64,000 nucleotides of DNA from Methanobacterium_D sp040373355. Its GTDB lineage: Archaea > Methanobacteriota > Methanobacteria > Methanobacteriales > Methanobacteriaceae. The DNA lies in NCBI RefSeq assembly GCF_047495555.1, contig NZ_CP166866.1, positions 1,214,001 through 1,278,000 of the forward strand, given 5' to 3'. Positions 9,158-17,774 of this stretch are shown one piece after another. The notes under the pieces are model-generated. The model saw only the letters and a program-made list of their open reading frames with translations, did not search any database and was not told where the DNA came from. A program made the translations under genes and the position numbers. Position 1 is the first letter of the stretch, and each line of letters opens with the position of its first letter.

Positions 9158-10516
9158 ATGAAGGTACTTTTAATAAATCCTCCAGATACCGCTTCAAAAT
9201 ACAAATTTATAGGGTTAGTGGCTCCCCCGTTAGGTATTAGTTATATAGCAGCTGTTCTTGAAGAAAATGATATCGAAGTCAAAATAATAGATGGTCCTGC
9301 TTTAGAAATGAGTTGGGATGAACTGGAAAAAGAAATACATAACTATTCACCAGATATAATTGGAGTCACGGCACTAACTCCTACAATAAATCAGGCGCTT
9401 AAAACTGCAAAAATTGCAAAAGAAACATGTGAGGATTCATGGGTTGTTTTAGGTGGATATCATCCAACATTCACATATAAAGAGCTTTTAAAAAATGATT
9501 TTCTAGATATTATTATTTGTGGTGAAGGCGAATATACAATACTTGATATTGCAAATGCATTTGAAAATGGTACAGATCTAAGAGAAGTTAAGGGAATAGC
9601 TACGAGTGAATTTATAACTCCTCCACGGCCAATTATAGAAAATCTGGATGAATTACCATTTCCGGCAAGACATCTTCTTCCAATGGATGAATACAAGATC
9701 CTTAACATGAAACTTTCAACTGGGACACTTATATCTGGAAGAGGATGCCCACACCACTGTTCATTCTGTTCATCAGCTGCAATGCATGGCCATAAATTAC
9801 GAACAAGGTCTGCTGAGAATATTGTAGATGAAATGGAACATTTAATAAATGATCACGACGCAGAAATGATGGCATTTATGGATGATACTTTTACAATGAA
9901 CAGAAAAAGAGTTGAAGAAGTCTGTACTGAAATTAAAGAAAGAGATCTTGATTTTTACTGGGGATGCACTGCAAGAGCGGATACTTTATCAAGGAAACTT
10001 TTACAAAAAATGAAGGATTCTGGCTGTATAACTCTCTTTTTAGGCATTGAATCTGCAGATCAGCAGAATTTGGATGGTTTTAAAAAGAATGTTACTTTAG
10101 AAAGAATAAAAAAGACATTTGAACTTACAAGGGAGCTTGATGTAAGGACTGTTGCTTCAGCTGTTCTTGGAATGCCTGGAGATACCAGACAGAGCATCGA
10201 AAAGACAATAAAATTTGTTAAAAATCTGAATCCATCATACGCAGTGTTTTCACTGGCAACACCATATCCTGGCACTGAATTTTATATTGATGCATCAAAA
10301 AAGAACCTCATTAAAGTTAATGACTGGTCAAAATACACCCTTTTAAGCCCAGTACTTGAAACAGTAGATTGTTCTTTAGAGGAACTTAAAGCGCTTCAAA
10401 AAAAGGCATTCAGAGATTTCTACCTGCGTCCAAGTTATATAATCAGGCAGGCATGGATGGATGGTTTTGTTCTTATTAAAACTGTTGGCTCAATGATTAA
10501 TGGAGTTAGCAGGTAA
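9158..10516 (+). CDS. Radical SAM protein with B12-binding-like N-terminal domain
   Basis: This 452-residue protein has an N-terminal Rossmann domain of the cobalamin-binding type (about 1-140, VLLINPP at the start and VLGGYHPTFT near 107) followed by a radical SAM core with the cluster motif CPHHCSFC at about residues 197-204. The cobalamin-anchoring DxHxxG motif is not visible, so B12 binding is uncertain. The C-terminal ~80 residues complete the barrel and add a tail. The family includes methyltransferases and ring-modifying enzymes such as BchE-like proteins; the substrate cannot be told. It lies 48 bases after the ThDP enzyme on the same strand, with GTGATTC before the ATG, and could be co-transcribed with it. 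Confidence 0.85.
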   Translation: MKVLLINPPDTASKYKFIGLVAPPLGISYIAAVLEENDIEVKIIDGPALEMSWDELEKEIHNYSPDIIGVTALTPTINQALKTAKIAKETCEDSWVVLGGYHPTFTYKELLKNDFLDIIICGEGEYTILDIANAFENGTDLREVKGIATSEFITPPRPIIENLDELPFPARHLLPMDEYKILNMKLSTGTLISGRGCPHHCSFCSSAAMHGHKLRTRSAENIVDEMEHLINDHDAEMMAFMDDTFTMNRKRVEEVCTEIKERDLDFYWGCTARADTLSRKLLQKMKDSGCITLFLGIESADQQNLDGFKKNVTLERIKKTFELTRELDVRTVASAVLGMPGDTRQSIEKTIKFVKNLNPSYAVFSLATPYPGTEFYIDASKKNLIKVNDWSKYTLLSPVLETVDCSLEELKALQKKAFRDFYLRPSYIIRQAWMDGFVLIKTVGSMINGVSR

Positions 10517-10520
10517 ATGT

Positions 10521-11661
10521 TTATTTAAGAGGTATGGTAAAATAGAAAGTAGATCCCTTATCTACTTCGGATTCAACCCATATTCTACCATTATGTCTCT
10601 CAACTATTCTTTTAACAATAGATAAACCTATTCACGTACCATTATACGCTTCTTTAGTATGTAATCTCTGAAATATGGTAAAAATACGTTTAGTGAATGG
10701 ATAATCTATACCTATGCCATTTTCAGCAACAGAAAAACAATATTCGGCTCTATAATTATATTTAAAAGCAGATATATGGATTTTAGGAGTTTAATCAGGT
10801 TTTTTAAACTTAATTGCATTACTAATAAGGTTCTGGAAGACCTTAGTTAACTGTCCAGATTCCACGATTATAGTAGGCAATGGATCATGGGTTATTTTAG
10901 CATTATTTTCATTGACTGCAGCTTTAAGATTAAAAATAGCATTTTCTAATATTAATTCGATATTAGCATGTTTAAATTCATCTTCTTGACATTACTCGGG
11001 AATATTCAAGTAAATCATTAATCACTTGTTTCATTCTTTTTGCTGCTTCTACAATGTAATCCATGAACTCATCAGCATCTTCATCAAGCTGGCCTTTATA
11101 ACGTCTTTCTAAAAGCTGAGTAAAACTGGCAATAGTCCTCAATGGTTCTTGTAAATCATGGCTTGCAACATAAGCAAACTGCTGTAGTTCCTCATTAGAA
11201 CGCTTTAATTCATCAACAAGCTTATTAAGTTCTTTAGTTCTTTTTCAACTTTAACTTCTAAATTATCTCTTGCTTCCATTAGCTCTCTTTCTAATTGGTA
11301 TCTATGTAAAGCATTTTTTAAAGTATATTTTAATTCATAAAATTTAAATGGCTTTACAATATATCCATATTGTCTTGTTTGTTTAGCTTTTCAAAGGTCT
11401 TATCATCAGAATAAGCAGTAAAATAAATTATAGGAACATTACAATATTTATGAATTATTTCAGCAGTTTCAATTCCGTCTATCTTTCCTTTTAAGATAAT
11501 ATCCATAATTATTAAATCTGGATTGAGTAATTTTGCTTTTTGAATAGCTTCTTTTCCTTGTCTACAATTGAAATTACTTTAAACCCTAATTGATTTAATG
11601 ATTTACTAATTTGCATTGCAGTAATTGCTTCATCTTCTACCACTAAAATTCTATTTGACAT
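10521..11661 (-). pseudogene. Decayed receiver-histidine kinase
   Basis: Reading leftward from ATG at 11659-11661, the frame gives a receiver domain (ILVVEDEAIT, then LIIMDIILKG with the phospho-Asp, then IIYFTAYSDD), a coiled linker, a HisKA domain with ASHDLQEPLRTI, and a HATPase with FQNLISNAIKF and TKRIFTIFQRLH, ending ...FYFTIPLK before TAA at 10521-10523. The frame is broken by four single-base-type shifts near 11560, 11385, 11243 and 10988, and by in-frame stops at 10791-10793 (TAA) and 10632-10634 (TGA replacing a Gly codon of the GTGIG box). Protein similarity is preserved across every break, so inactivation looks recent. No intact copy of this architecture is in the window; a related kinase is at 59068. 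Confidence 0.88.
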
Positions 11662-11877
11662 ATTATCAGTAAAAATTTTGATATTTAAAATATTTTTAAA
11701 AATATTTTCAATAGGTTACAGTAATTAAATTAAATAATATGTAGCTTACTTATATTCACACAATATATTATGATTATAATGATTATATGAAATTATGTGA
11801 ATTCATTCACAAAAATAGATATTAAAAACATTTTAAAAATTAATTGTTAAGTAATTTCTTAAAAATAAAAAAGAAAA

Positions 11878-13035
11878 TTAGAAGTTTGAAGAAGTAAGAT
11901 AAGTATTTGCTACTGCCCCAACTCCTTTTCCTAATTCTACCTCAAATCCAAGACCTTTTAAGGTCATTTCAAGTGCAGATATGGTTGTAACGATGTCTTT
12001 ATAGCTTACGTTACCCATGTGACCTATTCTGAAAACATTGCCCTTAAGATGGTCCTGACCACCTGCAAGCACAATTTTATATTTATCTCTCATTGTGCCG
12101 CGCATGTCTTTATCGGTAACTCCTTCTGGCATTTTTATGGCAGTTACAGTTGCAGATGAAACGTCTTCATCAGCAAATATTTCAAGACCAATAGCTTTTA
12201 CACCATTTCTTGTTGCTTCTGCAGCTAGGTGGTGCCTCTTAATTCTGCTTTCAAGTCCTTCTTCCATTATTACATTTAAAGCTTCACGCATTGCATACAT
12301 TAAAGATACTGATGGGGTGTAAGGAGTTTCTGCGGGATCATTACCTGCGTATTTTCTATATTTTCTTATATCGAGATAGTAAGAGCTGGAATCTACATTG
12401 TCAATTATCTCCCATGCTTTATCACTAACTGTAATTGCAGCCATTCCTGGTGGTGCTGCAAGACATTTCTGTGAACCTGTTACACAAATGTCAATATTAT
12501 AATCATCTACAGCTACGTCATCCCCTCCAAGAGAAGATACTGTGTCTACCACATATATAGCATCGTAATCTTTTACAATGTCTCCTACTTCCTCTATTGG
12601 GTTTGTAACACCAGTTGAAGTTTCGTTATGAACTATGGTAACTGCTTTAATATCATCATTTTCTTCTAGAATCTGTTTAACATCTTCTGGGTTTACTCCT
12701 GTTCCCCATTCAACGTTATGAACAATAGGTGTTCCTTTGTTGGCTTCAGCTATTTGGGCGAACCTTTGACCAAACTTTCCACCTACGATATTTAGTATTT
12801 TGTCACCTTTATTTAGTATATTTCCAACAGCTGCTTCCATTGCTGCTGTTCCAGAACCGGTAATTGTGTATGATTCATTTTTTGTCTGGAATATCTCAGA
12901 CATCATTTCGTTGGTTTCAACTAGAATTTCAGCAAATTCAGCACTTCTGTGGTTCATTATGGCTTCTGACATAACTTTTAATACTCTGGGAGCTACTTTA
13001 GTAGGTCCTGGTATCATTAACAAGGTTTCCTCCAT
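11878..13035 (-). CDS. Class V aminotransferase (alanine/serine-glyoxylate, aspartate type)
   Basis: A 385-residue PLP enzyme of fold type I, class V. It begins with the typical MIPGPTKVAPRVL segment, has GSGTAAMEAA for phosphate binding (about 60-69), an Asp in VDTVSSLGGD (about 167-176) and the PLP lysine in TGSQKCLAAPPG (about 185-196). In Methanocaldococcus the related MJ0959 product is a broad-specificity aspartate/phosphoserine aminotransferase; the same role in serine or aspartate supply is a reasonable inference. Older annotations call this family soluble hydrogenase subunit, which is not supported by the motifs. TTGGAGG precedes the ATG. It is divergent from mptE. Confidence 0.88.
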   Translation of the reverse strand: MEETLLMIPGPTKVAPRVLKVMSEAIMNHRSAEFAEILVETNEMMSEIFQTKNESYTITGSGTAAMEAAVGNILNKGDKILNIVGGKFGQRFAQIAEANKGTPIVHNVEWGTGVNPEDVKQILEENDDIKAVTIVHNETSTGVTNPIEEVGDIVKDYDAIYVVDTVSSLGGDDVAVDDYNIDICVTGSQKCLAAPPGMAAITVSDKAWEIIDNVDSSSYYLDIRKYRKYAGNDPAETPYTPSVSLMYAMREALNVIMEEGLESRIKRHHLAAEATRNGVKAIGLEIFADEDVSSATVTAIKMPEGVTDKDMRGTMRDKYKIVLAGGQDHLKGNVFRIGHMGNVSYKDIVTTISALEMTLKGLGFEVELGKGVGAVANTYLTSSNF

Positions 13036-13274
13036 TTTAATCCTCCAAATCTTTAACTTGGGGTTCAGAAAAACATTAATTTTTCATAACTCCAAAATTC
13101 ATTAGCTTAATTAGTATAATTTACTCATGTTTGAATGTGTATAAATCCTTATTTAAGGGTAACTGTTGAGTTTAAGTTTTCAATTAATTTTAAAAACCTT
13201 AAAATTATTATCTATACATTTATTGGACATGAATACAACTTTATTTATACTTGATTTAACATATTCTCCTTTAT

Positions 13275-14033
13275 ATGAATTTAGATATATGGCTTTCATG
13301 GTATAAAAGAATATTAAATGAATTTGGCTTTAACCGTGAAGATGATGAAAAATCAGCAGAAATATTGAACAGCTTACTTGAAAAACAGGGGTGTATAAAA
13401 CCAAATCATATTCAAATGAATCAAAAAGTAATTGTTTTTGGGGCAGGACCATCTCTTAAAAGGAATATTAAAGAAATAAAAGAATTAAAATTAAAAAATT
13501 TCACGTTGATTGCTGCTGATGGTGCTACAACTGCTCTTTTAGAAGAAGATATCATTCCCGATATTATTGTTACAGATTTAGACGGTCTTATGGATGATAT
13601 AATTAAATCAAACGATGAAGGAGCAATTCTTGTTATCCATGCACATGGAAATAATGCTGAGAACATAGAAAAATATGTTCCTTCGCTTCAAAATATCATT
13701 GGAACCACTCAAAGTATACCTCTTTCAAATGTCTATAACTTCGGCGGATTTACTGATGGGGATCGCTGTTTGTTTTTTGCTGCAGCTTCTGGGGCTAAAT
13801 TAATCATTTTAGCCGGTATGGACTTTGGAGATATAGTTACAAGTTACTCAAGGCCAGAAATTAGTGGTTTATTCGAAAAAGCAGATAAAATAAAGCGCCT
13901 TAAACTTAAATATGCAAAAGAACTTACTGAATGGATTGCAGAAAATGAAAATATTAAAATATTGAATATTTCTGGTGGAGAAAAATTAAAGAATGTTGAA
14001 GAAGTTGAACCAATTTTATTAGAATATATATAA
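13275..14033 (+). CDS. mptE: 6-hydroxymethyl-7,8-dihydropterin pyrophosphokinase
   Basis: Transfers pyrophosphate from ATP to 6-hydroxymethyl-dihydropterin in tetrahydromethanopterin synthesis, the C1 carrier of methanogenesis. The 252-residue protein is a DUF115/MptE family member with VIVFGAGPSLKRNI (about 49-62), DGATTALLEEDIIPDIIVTDLDG (as two adjoining motifs, about 80-103) and the FGGFTDGDRCLFFA segment (about 155-168). It shares no similarity with bacterial FolK, as expected for archaea. There is no Shine-Dalgarno sequence; a TATA-like run at about 13241-13250 lies ~27 bases before the start, which fits a leaderless message. The stop codon abuts the end of the opposite-strand gene at 14034. 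Confidence 0.9.
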   Translation: MNLDIWLSWYKRILNEFGFNREDDEKSAEILNSLLEKQGCIKPNHIQMNQKVIVFGAGPSLKRNIKEIKELKLKNFTLIAADGATTALLEEDIIPDIIVTDLDGLMDDIIKSNDEGAILVIHAHGNNAENIEKYVPSLQNIIGTTQSIPLSNVYNFGGFTDGDRCLFFAAASGAKLIILAGMDFGDIVTSYSRPEISGLFEKADKIKRLKLKYAKELTEWIAENENIKILNISGGEKLKNVEEVEPILLEYI

Positions 14034-14315
14034 TTATTTTAATTCTTTGATTTTGTGATCTATGGTTTTATTTAGTTCATCTATTATCATTTCTATGTTT
14101 TTTGTTTCATTTTTAAATTCTTCTTCGCTTTTTTTATTTGCAAGTTTCATTACAAGATTTGCAGCTTTAAACTGGGTTTCTCCAAATTTATTCATAATTT
14201 TTCCCATTTCCTGATATCGTTCACCCTGTTTTTGTCCTTCTTTTCCCCATTTTTTATCCCAATGTGTTTTCCAGTATTTTTCCCAATTTCCTTGTTCGTG
14301 CTTCCATTCTTTCAT
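14034..14315 (-). CDS. Small conserved helical protein of unknown function
   Basis: A 93-residue, highly charged protein with an unusually Trp- and Lys-rich first third (five Trp in the first 25 residues: EWKHEQGNWEKYWKTHWDKKW), then a probable coiled coil rich in Lys, Glu and Asn. No membrane segment or catalytic motif. The start is well supported by TAGGAGAG about 10 bases upstream. It converges with mptE with zero spacing, so the two messages must overlap at their 3' ends. Function unknown. Confidence 0.65.
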   Translation of the reverse strand: MKEWKHEQGNWEKYWKTHWDKKWGKEGQKQGERYQEMGKIMNKFGETQFKAANLVMKLANKKSEEEFKNETKNIEMIIDELNKTIDHKIKELK

Positions 14316-14485
14316 TCTTATGCTCTCCTAATAATTAACAAACAATTTTATTGAATAGACATTTATTATAATTAATAATATTTAGTTAATTATTATTAAA
14401 ATATTTTAAGAAATTAATTAAATAATGCAAAATAAATGAATAATGAAAATGAATTAAATCTTATATTTTAAGGGAAAATAAGTCA

Positions 14486-14815
14486 ATGCAAGTAGTTGAA
14501 TCAATTATTTTCTTTATAATTGCAGGATTATGTGAAATTGGAGGGGATACCTTATATGGCTTTGGCTTCGTGAAGGTACTAAACATTTGGTTCGGAGTTT
14601 TTGAAGCTATAATCTTATTTCTCTATGGAATCATTCCTACACTTCAGCCAGCTAACTTTGGTAGAGTTTATGCTGCATACGGTGGAATTTTTATAGTAAT
14701 GTCACTATTATGGGGTTGGCAGGTGGATAAGATAACTCCTGATAAATTTGACATAGTTGGAGGATTAATTTCTCTTATAGGTGTTTCTATAATTATGTAC
14801 TGGCCAAGAAGTTAA
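14486..14815 (+). CDS. UPF0060 (YnfA-like) small membrane protein
   Basis: A 109-residue protein with four predicted membrane helices and the family hallmarks GLCEIGGDTLYGF (about 15-27), LQPANFGRVYAAYGGIFI (about 51-68) and GWQVDKITPDKFDIVGG. UPF0060 belongs to the drug/metabolite transporter clan near the SMR family; the transported substrate is not known. It stands alone between two leftward small genes. Confidence 0.88.
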   Translation: MQVVESIIFFIIAGLCEIGGDTLYGFGFVKVLNIWFGVFEAIILFLYGIIPTLQPANFGRVYAAYGGIFIVMSLLWGWQVDKITPDKFDIVGGLISLIGVSIIMYWPRS

Positions 14816-14836
14816 AAAGAATTAAATGTATTTATA

Positions 14837-15091
14837 TTAATAATCTCTCCTTTGTTTAAGTAGGTCCCATAAACGGTTAAATTTCATTTCCTGATCGCTC
14901 ATACGATCACTTAACTCTCTACTTTTTACTCTAATGTCTTCCATATCTCTGTAAATTTTATAGATTAAATCATCGACTTCAGAATCATTTCCATAAGAAC
15001 TTCTGGGCCTGTCTTCGTGCTTTTCCATACCTTCTCTTTTTTGCATCTGATCTATAGCTTCATCCATAATTCTTTTAGGGTCAAACTTCAT
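14837..15091 (-). CDS. Small coiled-coil protein of unknown function
   Basis: An 84-residue charged protein, MKFDPKRIMDEAIDQMQ at the start, with Arg/Asp/Glu-rich heptads across about 38-80 suggesting a coiled coil. There are no cysteines or membrane segments. GAGGTGCTGAA before the ATG gives a convincing ribosome binding site, which is the main reason to accept it as real. It is convergent with the UPF0060 gene. Function not recognised. Confidence 0.6.
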   Translation of the reverse strand: MKFDPKRIMDEAIDQMQKREGMEKHEDRPRSSYGNDSEVDDLIYKIYRDMEDIRVKSRELSDRMSDQEMKFNRLWDLLKQRRDY

Positions 15092-15198
15092 TTCAGCACC
15101 TCACTTATTTTTAAATGTAATCAACTTTTTTAATAGTATTACTATATGGGATGTTTGTAATATATTTTAAAATATAAAATTAAGTAAAAGTATCTTTT

Positions 15199-16095
15199 TT
15201 ACTTAATCTCTTTACAATCTTCTAATGGACAAACATGAACACTGGCACTTCTAATTATATTTATTTCATTGACTATACAATCTTGAACCATGTGGGCTAA
15301 TCTATGGGCTTCTTTTAAAGTTAAGCTTCCATTCGCTTCAACATGTAACTCTGCTGAAGCATAAGAACCGATATAATTTACTTTTAAATCATGTACACCG
15401 TAAATTCCACTAACTGATAATGCTGCTGATTCAATATTATTTAATATTTCATTTGAACCCACTTTCCCAATTAGATTGCCTATATTTTCACGTGCAACAT
15501 GTAAGGCTGTTTTTAGAACCAATATACTTATAAATATGGCTATTAATGGATCTAAAATTGGAAATCCTAATTGTGCTCCAATAACTCCCATGAAAATGGC
15601 TACACAGGAATATATATCCACTTTCTGATGATGGGCATCTGCAATTAAAGCAGGACTATTAATCTTTTTACCTATTTTCATGATATATTGTGTCATTAAT
15701 AGGTTAATCATGATGCCTGCAAGTGCCATAACTGCTGCAATTGGATCAGGGGCTGCTAATACTCCACCTACAGTTATTTTAACATATACTTCGGAGAGTA
15801 TTTCATATGCAACAACTAAAAGAAATCCGACAATTATTAAGCCTGCTATTGGCTCAGCCCGACCATATCCGTAGGGGTGTTTATCATCAGATGGTTTCAT
15901 TCCAAGTTTAAACCCAATAAAAGCTATGGGAGAAGTTAGAATATCTGAAAGAGTATGTGCAGCTTCAGCAATTAAAGCGCTACTTCCTGACAGTACTCCT
16001 ATAATAAAATTAAAAGTTGTAAGTATTATGTTCCCAAATATTCCGATATAAGCAGCTCTTTTGCCTAATTGTTCTCTATGTATTTTATTTTCCAT
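15199..16095 (-). CDS. Cation diffusion facilitator, zinc-type metal/proton antiporter
   Basis: Exports divalent metal from the cytoplasm in exchange for protons. The 298-residue protein has six membrane helices and a C-terminal cytoplasmic metal-sensing domain (about 215-298). The intramembrane metal site is visible as HTLSD in helix 2 (about residues 47-51) and HHQKVD in helix 5 (about 155-160), the His-Asp/His-Asp arrangement typical of Zn2+ transporters. It is preceded by GGAGAATTG and is divergent from a CadC/SmtB-like regulator whose candidate operator lies 26 bases upstream of this start, so metal-induced expression is likely. Confidence 0.9.
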   Translation of the reverse strand: MENKIHREQLGKRAAYIGIFGNIILTTFNFIIGVLSGSSALIAEAAHTLSDILTSPIAFIGFKLGMKPSDDKHPYGYGRAEPIAGLIIVGFLLVVAYEILSEVYVKITVGGVLAAPDPIAAVMALAGIMINLLMTQYIMKIGKKINSPALIADAHHQKVDIYSCVAIFMGVIGAQLGFPILDPLIAIFISILVLKTALHVARENIGNLIGKVGSNEILNNIESAALSVSGIYGVHDLKVNYIGSYASAELHVEANGSLTLKEAHRLAHMVQDCIVNEINIIRSASVHVCPLEDCKEIK

Positions 16096-16120
16096 TTACA
16101 ATTCTCCAATTATTTCTATG

Positions 16121-16138
16121 TATGAATTAATATTCATA
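16121..16138. promoter_or_regulatory. Candidate metal-sensor operator 1 (CDF side)
   Basis: TATGAATTAATATTCATA is a perfect 7-base inverted repeat around a 4-base centre. It contains TGAA-N6-TTCA, the core arrangement of SmtB-type operators. It lies just upstream of the CDF exporter gene and about 100 bases from the regulator gene. Binding is inferred, not shown. Confidence 0.65.
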
Positions 16139-16205
16139 TGAGCATATATAAGCATTTGTTCAAGGAAATTTGAAAATGATTACAGTAAAATTTATAATTA
16201 ATCAG

Positions 16206-16221
16206 ATGAACAAATATTCAT
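16206..16221. promoter_or_regulatory. Candidate metal-sensor operator 2 (regulator side)
   Basis: ATGAACAAATATTCAT repeats the TGAA-N6-TTCA core found in operator 1 and directly abuts the ATG of the ArsR-family gene at 16222. Its position would let the regulator block its own transcription start or early elongation. Confidence 0.6.
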
Positions 16222-16572
16222 ATGAAAGAGGATGTTTGCGAAATTGATAGTCATAATGAAGAAGCGGTAGCTGAAATTAAAAAGAAGATGCTGGAAGATG
16301 AAATAATTTTAAATATAACGGAAGGATTTAAAGCTATAGGTGATCCTACAAGACTTAAAATATTATTTGCTTTATCTCAAAAGGAATTATGCGTTTGCGA
16401 TCTTGCTTCTATACTTGATATGAATCAATCTGCTATATCTCATCAATTACGCACATTAAGAGATAAAAATATGGTTAAATATAAAAAAGAGGGTAAAATG
16501 GCACGCTATTACCTTGCAGATGGGCATGTTATAACTCTAATTAAAATGGGTATTGAACATGCCCGTGAATAG
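16222..16572 (+). CDS. ArsR/SmtB-family metal-sensing repressor, CadC-like
   Basis: A 116-residue winged-helix repressor. It has the ArsR core GDPTRLKILFAL (about 40-51) and the recognition helix MNQSAISHQLRTLRD (about 67-81). Two metal sites can be read: the alpha3 CVC pair (C57, C59, in ELCVCDL) with C6 near the N-terminus, as in CadC, and the alpha5 pattern D100-x-H102-x10-H113-x2-E116 that binds Zn in SmtB and CadC. It should release DNA when Zn, Cd or Pb binds and so derepress the divergent CDF exporter. Both operators in the shared 126-base gap carry the same half-sites. Confidence 0.9.
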   Translation: MKEDVCEIDSHNEEAVAEIKKKMLEDEIILNITEGFKAIGDPTRLKILFALSQKELCVCDLASILDMNQSAISHQLRTLRDKNMVKYKKEGKMARYYLADGHVITLIKMGIEHARE

Positions 16573-16600
16573 TTAATAAATTAATTTAAAAGATTTATTT

Positions 16601-17467
16601 TTAAAATATTAATTTTTCTCTTTTTATAAAATCTGCTAATTTAGTTGGCTTTTTTCCGGTTATCCCTTCATAGAAGTTTGAAATGGCGGGATCTTTTCCA
16701 AATCTGGGGAGGAAATGAAGCATAATCATAACCAAAACAAAATTTCTATCAATTCCTTCACGCCTTTTGGTACGATAGAAATTGATTAAATTTGGATTTT
16801 CATATTTAATATTTCTATTTAAAATACCAGACATTATTTCTGCAACTTTACCAAAATCAAGATTTTCATATCCGTTTATTTCAAAAGCATTATTTCTATA
16901 TTTCTTAAAATCCTCTAAAACTATTGCTGCAGTTTCTCCAATATTTTGAACGTCAATCCAGTTAAATTTTGCTTTTCCAGCGGGTAAAAATATCCTATTT
17001 TTTTCTTTAATATCATCAAGTAATGTTGTTATAAGGTTTTGCATGAAATAGCCAGGTCTTAAGAAAATATGATCAATTTTAGATTCAATGATTAATTTCT
17101 CAATCTTTGCATGAGGAATGATATTACTTCGTTCAGCACCTTGAACCGATAGAAAAACCACTTCTTTTACATGATATTTTTTAAATGAATCAATTAGTGA
17201 CTTAAAGATTTTTTTAATATCTGAGATATGTGGAGGTCTAAGCAAAAAAACTGTATCAATATCTTCTAATGATGAATCGAAGGTACTTAAATCTTCAAAA
17301 TCAAATTCAATATATTGGAGGCTATTAAATTCTTCTAATTTCTTTTTAGCTCTATCTATATTTCTAACTCCTGCAATAATTTGATTATTAGTTTCAATTT
17401 CGAAAAGAGACCTAATAACTTCATATCCTACATTTCCAGTAGCTCCTGTAATTAGTATTCGTTTCAT
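16601..17467 (-). CDS. NmrA-like NAD(P)-binding atypical short-chain dehydrogenase
   Basis: The 288-residue protein opens with KRILITGATGNVGYEV, the glycine-rich nucleotide-binding motif of atypical SDR proteins, followed by IIAGVRNIDRAKK and the VFLLRPPHISDI strand. The active-site YxxxK of classical SDRs is absent, which fits the NmrA/HSCARG group that senses NAD(P) or has unusual reductase activity. Substrate unknown. No clear Shine-Dalgarno sequence precedes the ATG. It converges with the ArsR gene 28 bases away. Confidence 0.82.
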   Translation of the reverse strand: MKRILITGATGNVGYEVIRSLFEIETNNQIIAGVRNIDRAKKKLEEFNSLQYIEFDFEDLSTFDSSLEDIDTVFLLRPPHISDIKKIFKSLIDSFKKYHVKEVVFLSVQGAERSNIIPHAKIEKLIIESKIDHIFLRPGYFMQNLITTLLDDIKEKNRIFLPAGKAKFNWIDVQNIGETAAIVLEDFKKYRNNAFEINGYENLDFGKVAEIMSGILNRNIKYENPNLINFYRTKRREGIDRNFVLVMIMLHFLPRFGKDPAISNFYEGITGKKPTKLADFIKREKLIF

Positions 17468-17774
17468 TTATTGTTTCCATATTTTTTATTAAAAATTAAG
17501 CATGCTGAATTTTTTATGATCATAAAAATTTAATTAAATTTAAGTGAGTAATTTATAAAGTGAGTTTATAATATTTATATTTGTTGTTTATGCAACAATT
17601 GCAGAGACAATTATAAAAAAATTTAATTTTAATGCATTGAAAATTAAAACAGAAAATAGTTTATATAGATGAAAGATAAGGAAATACAGACTAACTAATG
17701 TAATATGTGGTTATTAAACATTAAACAGAGTATTAACTAAATTATTATAATTATTAGCTTATGGGATAAAAAAT
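17468..17774. other. Region upstream of orc1/cdc6
   Basis: A 307-base AT-rich divergent gap. Because archaeal origins often sit beside orc1/cdc6 I looked for origin recognition boxes and found none that I could recognise. There is a short inverted repeat TTGTTG-tttatg-CAACAA at 17581-17598 and many A/T tracts. It must contain the promoters of both flanking genes; GGGATAAA precedes the cdc6 ATG. Confidence 0.4.

Noticed and set aside
12800..13105. Open frame on the plus strand opposite the class V aminotransferase
   Set aside because: It mirrors the well-supported minus-strand gene, has no ribosome binding site and reads as low-complexity shadow sequence.
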